Assembly: GCF_029224025.1 (NCBI RefSeq)
Contig: NZ_CP119392.1
Span: 233,501 to 297,500, forward strand
DNA from: Rhodanobacter sp. AS-Z3
GTDB lineage: Bacteria; Pseudomonadota; Gammaproteobacteria; Xanthomonadales; Rhodanobacteraceae
DNA: 64,000 bases
Direction of reading: 5' to 3'
The first letter of the stretch is position 1. Every line of letters begins with the position of its first letter. The position numbers and the translations under genes are program-made. The notes beneath the pieces were generated by a model that searched no databases, had not been told where the DNA came from, and was given only the letters and a program-made list of their open reading frames with translations. Shown in pieces: positions 48,578 to 56,758 of the stretch.

Positions 48578-49237
48578 ATGCGTCGCTTCCCCACCCTTCT
48601 GATGTTTGCCGCCCTGAGTGCCAGCCTGCCCCTGCTGGCTGCCGCACATGACAATGACATCGACAAGGTCAACGGCGCGGTGCGGGTGGAAGCCGGCCAA
48701 CAGGCTGGCGACGTCAGCACCGTCAACGGCGCGGTCTACGTCGGCGACAACGCCACCGTGAAGGAAGCCAGTACGGTCAACGGCGCGGTCGAGTTGGGTG
48801 CGAAGGCGCAAGCCACTGAACTGGGCACCGTCAACGGCTCGATCAGCCTGGGCAACGGCAGCCGCGTCAGCGGCAAGGTCGATGCAGTCAACGGCGCGAT
48901 CCATCTCGACCCGAACGCCGATGTTGGCGGCCGGGTCGAGAACGTCAACGGCGGCATCGTGCTCGACGGCGCCCACGTCGGCGGCGGCATCGGCACGGTT
49001 GCCGGCGACATCACCGTCGGCGCGAACTCGCGCGTGGAAGGCGGCATCCTGGTCGACAAGAGCCACAGCTGGTTCGGCGGCAACCAGCGCATGCCAGTGG
49101 TGGTGATCGGCCCGCACGCCGTCGTGCAGGGCACGCTGGAGTTCAAGCGCGAGGTGGTGCTGAAAGTCAGCGACAGCGCGCAGATCGGCCCGGCAAAAGG
49201 CGCCACGCCGGTGAAGTTCAGCGGCGCGACGCCGTAG
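48578..49237 (+). CDS. Exported repeat protein, predicted beta-solenoid (bactofilin-like pattern)
   Basis: A 219-aa protein with a strong ribosome site (AAGGAG) and a signal peptide (MRRFPTLLMFAALSASLPLLAA, cleavage after AAA-H near 23). Residues about 28-155 are seven tandem repeats of 18-19 residues, each starting V-N-G-A/G-V/I (one is V-A-G-D-I). They fit one turn each of a right- or left-handed beta-solenoid. A unique C-terminal region (KSHSWFGGNQRMPVVVIGPH onward) continues the polar/hydrophobic alternation. The repeats resemble polymer-forming bactofilin rungs, but bactofilins are not exported this way. Function unknown. Confidence 0.8.
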   Translation: MRRFPTLLMFAALSASLPLLAAAHDNDIDKVNGAVRVEAGQQAGDVSTVNGAVYVGDNATVKEASTVNGAVELGAKAQATELGTVNGSISLGNGSRVSGKVDAVNGAIHLDPNADVGGRVENVNGGIVLDGAHVGGGIGTVAGDITVGANSRVEGGILVDKSHSWFGGNQRMPVVVIGPHAVVQGTLEFKREVVLKVSDSAQIGPAKGATPVKFSGATP

Positions 49238-49248
49238 AAGGCAGGAAC

Positions 49249-49315
49249 GAGTGGGGAGGAGTGAGAAACGAGAGTGGCTGCGGTGGGCTCACTCGTTTCT
49301 CACTCCTCCCCACTC
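49249..49315. repeat. Perfect 24-bp inverted repeat between convergent genes
   Basis: Arms at 49249-49272 and 49292-49315 are exact reverse complements, with a 19-nt loop. The right arm starts CTCGTTTCTCACTC; the same 14 bases recur at 63171-63184. It lies between the repeat-protein gene and hemF and could serve both as a terminator, though T-runs are weak. Confidence 0.75.
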
Positions 49316-49326
49316 ATGTTTCCTCT

Positions 49327-50262
<936 letters not shown>

Positions 50263-50339
50263 TTAGCAAGTGCGCCCGCCGCCAGCGCTGCGACGCGGTG
50301 CCGCGGAAGCCTGCGCTGCATCAGGGTAGCGGCGGCGCA

Positions 50340-51029
50340 TCAGCTGATCCTCGCCGTCATCCGCGTATTGCCGACGAGTGCAGCCCAGCGCAAGCCAAGA
50401 TCAAGCCACATCAGGTAGCTGGCCTCGGTCAGCAAGCGGGCGAGATAGCGTGGGCGCAGCGGCAGTGTCGGCTCGGCAGCGATCGGCAGACCCTCAAACC
50501 CCAGCCTTCGCGCCAGCATGCAGCAGCGCGCGAGATGATAGCGACTGGTCAGCAGTACCACCGGTGGCAGGCTGGCGTCAGCCTGCAGCAACTGACGGGC
50601 ATGCCGCAGGTTTTCCAGAGAATCCACCGAGTCCTGCTCCAACTCCAGCTGCACCTCGCCACGCAGGCCCTGCTGGCGCAACCACTGCGCACCGGCCGCC
50701 GCTTCGCTTTGCTGTCCACCGCTGCGACCGCCGAGCAACAGCAGGTGATTGGCATGGCCTTGTTCGACCAGTGCCAGCGCGCGCGCGAGGCGCTGCTGAT
50801 AGTCCGGCCCCGGCGCATCGCGCACGAGGTGGCGACCAAACACCAGCACGATCATTCGCCGCGATGGCACCAGCGGGCTGCGCGCCGCAATACGCCAGAC
50901 GTGAATCACATAACCCAGCCAGACCAGTCCCGCACTCAGCAGCAGCACCAGCACGGTCACGGCGGCCGCGACCTGTACGTCGCGATCGCGCAGGTAGCGC
51001 CATGGTTTTGCCGTCATCGAACGGTTCAT
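50340..51029 (-). CDS. DUF218/YdcF-family membrane protein
   Basis: A 229-aa protein with one N-terminal helix (about 19-44, VAAAVTVLVLLLSAGLVWLG) and a DUF218 domain: VLVFGRHLV, LLLLGGRSGGQQSEA, ARCCMLARRLGF and the motif LLTSRYHLARC with His. Related proteins (ElyC, SanA, YdcF) affect envelope integrity. ATG 51029 and 51017 are both possible starts. It is 95 bp upstream of hemF on the same strand. Confidence 0.85.
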   Translation of the reverse strand: MNRSMTAKPWRYLRDRDVQVAAAVTVLVLLLSAGLVWLGYVIHVWRIAARSPLVPSRRMIVLVFGRHLVRDAPGPDYQQRLARALALVEQGHANHLLLLGGRSGGQQSEAAAGAQWLRQQGLRGEVQLELEQDSVDSLENLRHARQLLQADASLPPVVLLTSRYHLARCCMLARRLGFEGLPIAAEPTLPLRPRYLARLLTEASYLMWLDLGLRWAALVGNTRMTARIS

Positions 51030-51170
51030 CGGAAAGGACGGGGGACTCGGTCAAGCACGCAGCTTAGCGGTCGCGACCTGTTCGCAACACCTTCATGTGC
51101 GCCCCCGCACTCTTTCCGCTTGTCGACTTACAGGCTAGGCATTCCGCCGGGCCACCGTTAGGCTTTCGCA

Positions 51171-52376
51171 ATGCCCATCAAGATGACCCCTCTGGCGATC
51201 ACCGCCCACACCGCCACCTCGGCGCTGGGAAACGGCCTGACCGCCCAGCTCACCGCGTTGCAAAGCGCGCGCAGCGGACTGCGCCCGAACGACATCAGCA
51301 GCGTGCCGCTGGCCTGCTGGATCGGCCGCGTGGACGGCGTGGAGGCGGTGCAACTGCCGGCCGACCTGCAAGACTGGGATTGCCGCAATAACCGGCTGGC
51401 GTGGCTGGGCCTGAATCAGGACGGCTTCCTGCAGCGGGTGGAAGCGGCACGCGCACGCTACGGCGCCAATCGCGTGGCACTGCTGCTGGGTACGTCCACC
51501 GCCAGCATCGGTGCGACCGAAGAGGCCTACCGTGCGCTCGATGCGGACGGTGGCTTCAGCGACGACCGACTGTATGCGCCACTGCACGCGCCCCATTCAT
51601 TGACCGCCTTCGTCGCCGCTGCACTGCAGCTGGAAGGTCCGTGCCTGACGGTTTCCACTGCCTGCTCGTCCAGTGCAAAAGTGTTTGCCAACGCCGAGCG
51701 GCTGATCCGGCTTGGGCTGGTTGATGCCGCGGTGGTCGGCGGCGTGGATAGCCTGTGCGACAGCGTGCTGTTCGGCTTCAACGCACTGGAACTGATTTCG
51801 GACGAACCGTGCCGACCGTTCGATGCGGCGCGCAACGGCATCTCGATCGGCGAGGCCGCCGGCTTCGCCCTGCTCGAACGCGCCGAGGCGGCACCCGACG
51901 CGCTGCAGTTGCTTGGCTACGGCGAAGCCAGCGACGCGCATCACATGTCGACGCCGCATCCGCAAGGCTTGGGTGCCGAGCTGGCGCTGAACGATGCGCT
52001 GGCACGTGCCGGGCTGGATGCCGGCCAGGTGGACTACATCAACCTGCATGGCACGGCCAGCCAGAAGAACGACGAAGTCGAGGCCGCCCTGGTAACCCGC
52101 GCGTTTCCGGCACGCACCCGCGCCAGCTCGACCAAGGGCTATACCGGCCACACGCTCGGTGCGGCCGGCATCATCGAGGCGACCATGGCGATGCAGGCGA
52201 TCGAACACGGACTAATCCCCGGCAACCTTGGCGGCGACACCCCGGACCCACTCTGCGGCGCGCAATTCAGCTGGCAGAACGAGCATCAGCGGGTGGACGT
52301 GGCGCTCAGCAATTCGTTCGGCTTCGGCGGCAACAATGCCTGCCTCGCCTTCGCCCGTGCGGGGTTCGTCGCGTGA
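51171..52376 (+). CDS. Aryl-polyene beta-ketoacyl-ACP synthase (FabF-like)
   Basis: A 401-aa KAS-II-type condensing enzyme with a full Cys-His-His triad: C165 in VSTACSSSAK, H293 in NLHGTASQKN and H327 in YTGHTLGAAG. Length and order fit the extending ketosynthase of aryl-polyene clusters (ApeO/ApeR type). It would add malonyl-derived C2 units to the hydroxybenzoyl starter. It overlaps the next gene as GTGA, so the two chains are probably made together as a heterodimer. First gene of the plus-strand arm of the pigment cluster. Confidence 0.93.
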   Translation: MPIKMTPLAITAHTATSALGNGLTAQLTALQSARSGLRPNDISSVPLACWIGRVDGVEAVQLPADLQDWDCRNNRLAWLGLNQDGFLQRVEAARARYGANRVALLLGTSTASIGATEEAYRALDADGGFSDDRLYAPLHAPHSLTAFVAAALQLEGPCLTVSTACSSSAKVFANAERLIRLGLVDAAVVGGVDSLCDSVLFGFNALELISDEPCRPFDAARNGISIGEAAGFALLERAEAAPDALQLLGYGEASDAHHMSTPHPQGLGAELALNDALARAGLDAGQVDYINLHGTASQKNDEVEAALVTRAFPARTRASSTKGYTGHTLGAAGIIEATMAMQAIEHGLIPGNLGGDTPDPLCGAQFSWQNEHQRVDVALSNSFGFGGNNACLAFARAGFVA

Positions 52377-53164
52377 GCGCGTTGCAGGTTTTTGTCGACG
52401 GTGTCGGTGTGTGGTCGCCGCAGCTGGCTGATTTTGCCAGCTTGCGCAGCGTGCTCGAGGGCCAGTCTCCCGAACCACCAGCGCGCCGACCGGCTGCCGC
52501 CACGCTGCCGGCCAACGAACGCCGCCGCGCGCCGGAAAGCGTGCTGCTGGCGGTGGAAGTGGCCGGTCAGGCCATCGCCATGAGCGGTCAGGACGCCGCC
52601 AGCGTGGCCTGCGTGTTTGCTTCCTCGCATGGCGATCAGGCGATCACCGATTACATGTGCGCCACGCTGGCGAGCGCACCGACAGAGTTGTCACCGATCC
52701 GCTTCCACAACTCGGTGCACAACGCTGCCGTGGGTTACTGGACCATCGCCACCGGTTGCCACGCGCCATCCACGGCGATTGCCGCGCAACGCGCCAGCTT
52801 TGGCGCCGGCCTGCTTGAAGCCGCCAGTCAAGCCTGTGCCGAGCAGCGTCCCGTGCTGCTGGTGTGCAGCGATTTCACCGGCACCGGCCCGCTGCTCGAA
52901 GTCACCGGCTGTGCCCAAACCTTCGGCTGCGCGTTGCTGCTGAGTCCGCAGCAAAGCGGCCGCAGCATCGCCCGTCTGCGTTTGACCCTGACCAGTACGC
53001 GCCCCTGCAGCACACTCGGCCAACCGTTGGCGGACTGGTGCGAAGCCAACCCCTCCGCTGCCGCCTTGCCGTTGCTGGCATTGCTGGCGCAAGGCGCGGG
53101 AAGCTGCCAACTTGACGCAGCCGCCCAGCTTGGGTTGCAGATCGACATGGAGCCGGTCATTTGA
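52373..53164 (+). CDS. Ketosynthase-like chain-length factor of the aryl-polyene cluster
   Basis: A 263-aa protein from a GTG start (52373) that overlaps the ketosynthase stop. It matches the short ketosynthase N-terminal family (PF13723-type) used as a partner in aryl-polyene assembly: CVFASSHGDQAITDYMCATL, IRFHNSVHNAAVGYWTIATG and HAPSTAIAAQRAS. It lacks the Cys-His-His layout of an active condensing enzyme, so it probably sets chain length or stabilises the KS. It ends in a 4-bp overlap with the TTG start of the glycosyltransferase. Confidence 0.85.
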   Translation: MSALQVFVDGVGVWSPQLADFASLRSVLEGQSPEPPARRPAAATLPANERRRAPESVLLAVEVAGQAIAMSGQDAASVACVFASSHGDQAITDYMCATLASAPTELSPIRFHNSVHNAAVGYWTIATGCHAPSTAIAAQRASFGAGLLEAASQACAEQRPVLLVCSDFTGTGPLLEVTGCAQTFGCALLLSPQQSGRSIARLRLTLTSTRPCSTLGQPLADWCEANPSAAALPLLALLAQGAGSCQLDAAAQLGLQIDMEPVI

Positions 53165-53919
53165 ACACCGCCATTCCACGCTGGTGCGTGTTGATTCCCT
53201 GCCTCAACGAAGAGGCCGCAATCCATTCCGTGGTCGAATCGGTGCTGGCGCTTGGCGCACCCGTCATCGTGATCGACGACGGCTCCGATGATCGCACCGC
53301 AGAGATCGTGGCCACGCTGCCGGTAACCCTGCTGAGCCACGAACGCCGCTGCGGCAAAGGCGAAGCATTGCGCCATGGTTTTCGCGAGGCGATGAAACTC
53401 GGTTACGACGCCGTACTCACCATGGACGGCGACGGCCAGCACCTGGCCGAGGACATTCCACGCATCGTGGCAGCGGCGGCGCAGTATCCCCGACACATCG
53501 TGATTGGCGCGCGTCTGCTCGACAAAGACCAGCAACCGAAGGGGCGGCGGCGCGCGAACGCGGTCGCCGACTGGGGTATTTCATGGGCCTGCGCGCAACC
53601 CGTTGCCGACACCCAGAGCGGCCAGCGCTGGTACCCGCGTGCCGCACTGGAACTGGTCGACCTGCCGGCAGAAAATTTTGTATTCGAAGCCGCCATTCTG
53701 ATCGCCGCCTCGCGCGAGAAGAAGCTCGGCGTGGTTTCGGTGCCGATTGCCTCGCGCTACCACGGCAGTTTTCGTCCCAGTCACCTGAAGCCCGTGCACG
53801 ACGTCACCCGCATCACCACGTACACGATTGGCCGCGTGGTCCACTACGGCAACATCGTGGCGAGCTATCGTCGTTCGCGCAAAGCGCCTACCCTGTTCGA
53901 AGGCAGTTCGACGCGCTGA
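53161..53919 (+). CDS. Family 2 glycosyltransferase of the aryl-polyene cluster
   Basis: A 252-aa GT-A fold enzyme from a TTG start at 53161 (TTGA overlap with the previous stop; no better start upstream). It shows PCLNEEAAIHSVVESVL, VIVIDDGSDDRT, LTMDGDGQH (DxD region) and DTQSGQRWYPRAAL, like polyprenyl-phosphate sugar transferases and the GT2 enzymes found in aryl-polyene clusters. No transmembrane helices are evident. It may attach a sugar or act on the lipid end of the pigment; the acceptor is unknown. Confidence 0.88.
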   Translation: MNTAIPRWCVLIPCLNEEAAIHSVVESVLALGAPVIVIDDGSDDRTAEIVATLPVTLLSHERRCGKGEALRHGFREAMKLGYDAVLTMDGDGQHLAEDIPRIVAAAAQYPRHIVIGARLLDKDQQPKGRRRANAVADWGISWACAQPVADTQSGQRWYPRAALELVDLPAENFVFEAAILIAASREKKLGVVSVPIASRYHGSFRPSHLKPVHDVTRITTYTIGRVVHYGNIVASYRRSRKAPTLFEGSSTR

Positions 53920-53954
53920 CGCGATCGAGCCACGCCTGACGGAGCACCCGTTCG

Positions 53955-55550
53955 ATGCGCGACATGCAACATGAAGTGGTCATTCTCGGCGGCGGTCTCG
54001 CCGGGCTGTGCCTGGCGCTGCAACTGCGCGGCGAGTTCCCCGACATGGACATCATGGTGCTGGAGCGCAAGCCGCACCCGGTGACCGCGTCCGCGCACAA
54101 GGTGGGCGAGTCCACCGTGGAAATTGGCGCGCACTATTTCGGACACACGCTGGGCCTGCGCGGGCATCTGGAAAGTGCGCACATCCGCAAGTTCGGCTTC
54201 CGCTTTTTCTTCTGCGACGGCCGCGAGGATCTGGCCGCTGTGACCGAACTGGGCGTGCGCAAGGTATTGCCCACGCCGAGCTATCAGATCGATCGCGGCA
54301 TCTTCGAAAATTTTCTTGGTGAGGAGGCGCGCCGACGCGGCATTGTGTTCCGCGACAGCGTGCGCGTGACCAAGTTCACCTTGGGCAGCCAGGGCAATCT
54401 GCACCGCGTGCACTTCAGCGTAGCCGATGGCAGCGAGCACGTGCTCGACGCACGTTGGTTGCTGGATGCCTCCGGTCGCGCCGGACTGATCCGGCGCAAG
54501 CTGGAACTCACTCGCGACAACGGCCATCACGCCAACGCCGTGTGGTTTCGGCTGGATGACCGGATCAGCATTGACGGCTGGTGCGACGACGCCGAGTGGC
54601 AGGGCCGCTGCACACCCGCCGAACGCTGGCGTTCGACCAATCACTTGTGCGGCCCGGGCTACTGGACCTGGTTGATTCCGCTGGCTTCCGGCGCCCACTC
54701 GGTCGGTATCGTCGCCGATGCGGCGATGCATACGCTGGAATCGATGAACACTTTCGAACGTGCCCAGACGTGGCTGACCCAACACCAGCCCGCGCTTGCG
54801 CGCGAGGTGGCTCAGCGGCAGGACAAGCTGCTCGACTTCGCCTTCTTCCGTGATTACTCCTACAGCTGCAGCCGCATGTTCAGCGCCGATCGCTGGGCGC
54901 TCACCGGCGAGGCTGGCGCCTTTCTCGATCCGTTCTATTCGCCCGGCAGCGACTTCATCGCAATCAGCAACACCTACATCACCGAACTGATCCGGCACGA
55001 TCGCGCAGGCAAACCGCTGGCACCTTACGTGCGCCTGTACGAGCGCCTGTTCTTCTCGTTCTACGAGAGCACGCTGGCGCTCTACCGAAATCAATATCCC
55101 TTGCTCGGCAACGCCGAGGTGCTGCCGATAAAGGTGATCTGGGATTACACCTATTACTGGGGCGTGCTGTGCCAGTTGGTGTTCCAGCAGCGACTGACCG
55201 ACGCGGCGCTGTTCGCCGAACTCGGCGCCGAGCTGGATGGTGCGCGCCTGCTCAACGAACGCATGCAGGCGTTCTTCGGCCGCTGGCACGCCTGCTCCGC
55301 CGGAAGCAATCCGCGCGCGATGCTCGACCAGGGCGACTTGCCGTGGTTTGCGGCGATGAACGCAACCCTGCACGACAGCCTGGACGATGCCGGCGTGCGT
55401 ACGCGTCTGCGTGAAAACGTGGCGTTGCTGCAAGGTTTGGCCGCGACCATCGTTGAACGCGCTGCTGCCGATGGCAACGATTCACTACGCGACGAAATGA
55501 ACGACCTCAGCCACGCGCAACAACGACCGGTATTGTTCGAAGCGGCCTGA
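53955..55550 (+). CDS. FAD-dependent halogenase-like protein of the pigment cluster
   Basis: A 531-aa flavoprotein of the tryptophan-halogenase superfamily. The FAD site is LGGGLAGLCLAL (12-17 core) with VGEST at 50-54. The halogenase-diagnostic W-x-W-x-I-P is present (GYWTWLIP, 235-242). Lys79 in IRKFGFRF falls where the catalytic Lys of these enzymes lies (inference by motif spacing). DASGRAG (171-177) and LTGEAGAFLDPFYSPGSDF complete the fold. Xanthomonadins are brominated aryl polyenes, so halogenation of the polyene or its aryl head is the likely job. Some cluster relatives act as plain oxidoreductases, so activity is not proven. Confidence 0.82.
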   Translation: MRDMQHEVVILGGGLAGLCLALQLRGEFPDMDIMVLERKPHPVTASAHKVGESTVEIGAHYFGHTLGLRGHLESAHIRKFGFRFFFCDGREDLAAVTELGVRKVLPTPSYQIDRGIFENFLGEEARRRGIVFRDSVRVTKFTLGSQGNLHRVHFSVADGSEHVLDARWLLDASGRAGLIRRKLELTRDNGHHANAVWFRLDDRISIDGWCDDAEWQGRCTPAERWRSTNHLCGPGYWTWLIPLASGAHSVGIVADAAMHTLESMNTFERAQTWLTQHQPALAREVAQRQDKLLDFAFFRDYSYSCSRMFSADRWALTGEAGAFLDPFYSPGSDFIAISNTYITELIRHDRAGKPLAPYVRLYERLFFSFYESTLALYRNQYPLLGNAEVLPIKVIWDYTYYWGVLCQLVFQQRLTDAALFAELGAELDGARLLNERMQAFFGRWHACSAGSNPRAMLDQGDLPWFAAMNATLHDSLDDAGVRTRLRENVALLQGLAATIVERAAADGNDSLRDEMNDLSHAQQRPVLFEAA

Positions 55551-55570
55551 GCACCGTCGGCAAAACGCGG

Positions 55571-56308
55571 TCAGCCCATGCCGCCGTTGACGCCGATGAC
55601 CTGGCCGTTGATATAGCCCGCTGCGTCCGAACACAGAAAGGCCACCAGAGCGGCAACCTCTTCCGGCTTGCCGGCGCGCTGCGCCGGGACCACTTCGCGG
55701 ATGCGCTCGGGCGGAAAAGCCGCCTCGGCCATGCGGCTTTCGATGACCCCCGGCGCGACCACGTTGACCGTGATGCCGCGTGAGGCCATCTCGCGTGCCA
55801 GCGACTTGCTGGCGCCATGCAAGGCCGCTTTCGCTGCCGCGTAATTGGTCTGCCCACGATTGCCCAGCTGTGCCGCCACCGAACTGATCGACACGATGCG
55901 ACCGAAACGTTGCCGCGACATCGGCAACAGCAGCGGCTGGGTAACGTGAAAGAAACCATGCAGTGAGACGTTGATCACGCGATGCCACTGCTCGTCGCTC
56001 ATGCCAGCCATCGGTGCATCGTCGTGGATGCCGGCATTGTTGATCACGGCGTGGATCGGGCCTTCGGTCAGCAGCGTGTCCAGCGCGGCACGGGTTACTT
56101 CCGCATCGGTGACGTTGAACGCCAGCGCCTGCGCGCTGCCACCTGCTGCATTGATGGCGGCGGCAATTTCCTCGGCGCGGGTCAGGCTGTGATGGCCGTG
56201 CACGATAACCTGCCAGCCGGCCGCTGCCAGCGCATGGCAGATCGCGCCACCGAGTTCGCCGCTGCCACCGGTAACCAGCGCGCGACGATGTTTGATGGTT
56301 TCTGCCAT
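55571..56308 (-). CDS. 3-oxoacyl-ACP reductase (FabG-like SDR) of the aryl-polyene cluster
   Basis: A 245-aa short-chain dehydrogenase with the NADPH site TGGSGELGG (13-21), NNAG (90-93) and the catalytic Ser142/143, Tyr156, Lys160 (SISS, NYAAAK). The end ...INGQVIGVNGGMG is typical of FabG. It would reduce the 3-keto group in each elongation round. It is the last gene of the minus-strand arm; its stop is 20 bp from the stop of the halogenase, so the arms converge. Confidence 0.92.
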   Translation of the reverse strand: MAETIKHRRALVTGGSGELGGAICHALAAAGWQVIVHGHHSLTRAEEIAAAINAAGGSAQALAFNVTDAEVTRAALDTLLTEGPIHAVINNAGIHDDAPMAGMSDEQWHRVINVSLHGFFHVTQPLLLPMSRQRFGRIVSISSVAAQLGNRGQTNYAAAKAALHGASKSLAREMASRGITVNVVAPGVIESRMAEAAFPPERIREVVPAQRAGKPEEVAALVAFLCSDAAGYINGQVIGVNGGMG

Positions 56309-56323
56309 GGCACTCGCTCCTGA

Positions 56324-56758
56324 TCAACGCGCCGGATGGATGACCGCGGCGCGACCACGGGCCAACAACTGCCCGCGATGCTCGACGATAAACGCATATT
56401 GCGCCCCGCCGTCATCGGCATAAAGGCATTCGCCGTGCACGTCGATCGCGCCTTCCAGCTGATCCACGTATTCGGCGAACAACTGCACGTCGCGCAGGCT
56501 GACCAGCATGCCCGGCCGCACTTGTTCGTCGCCACGCGAGCGCGCCAGCAGGGCGCCATGAACCGCCATCGCCTGCGCGCCGTATTCAGCCATGTGCACC
56601 GCATGCAGTCCATGCTCGCCGCGCAACGGATTGTCGGCGCGCGCATGCCCCGCACTTTGTGCGTGAATGTGGCGCTCGTCCCATGCGCATACCGCGTCCA
56701 GCAGACACATCGTGCCCGCGTGGGGAATCAGCGACGCCCAGTCAGTCTTCGGCAACAT
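56324..56758 (-). CDS. Hotdog-fold 3-hydroxyacyl-ACP dehydratase-like protein (ApeP-type)
   Basis: A 144-aa hotdog protein. The motif LIPHAGTMCLLDAVCAWDER is characteristic of the aryl-polyene dehydratase group, with a conserved His in HMAEYGAQAMAVHGALL. It would dehydrate the 3-hydroxyacyl intermediate to give a double bond. It overlaps the MMPL gene by 17 bp and lies 15 bp upstream of the reductase. Confidence 0.85.
   Translation of the reverse strand: MLPKTDWASLIPHAGTMCLLDAVCAWDERHIHAQSAGHARADNPLRGEHGLHAVHMAEYGAQAMAVHGALLARSRGDEQVRPGMLVSLRDVQLFAEYVDQLEGAIDVHGECLYADDGGAQYAFIVEHRGQLLARGRAAVIHPAR

Noticed and set aside
52373-53164. Active ketosynthase for the second KS-like gene
   Set aside because: The Cys-His-His triad layout is not visible and the protein is too short; a chain-length-factor-like partner is the better call.
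53865-55433. 522-codon open frame antisense to the halogenase-like gene
   Set aside because: The plus-strand flavoprotein has clear motifs; the reverse frame has none.
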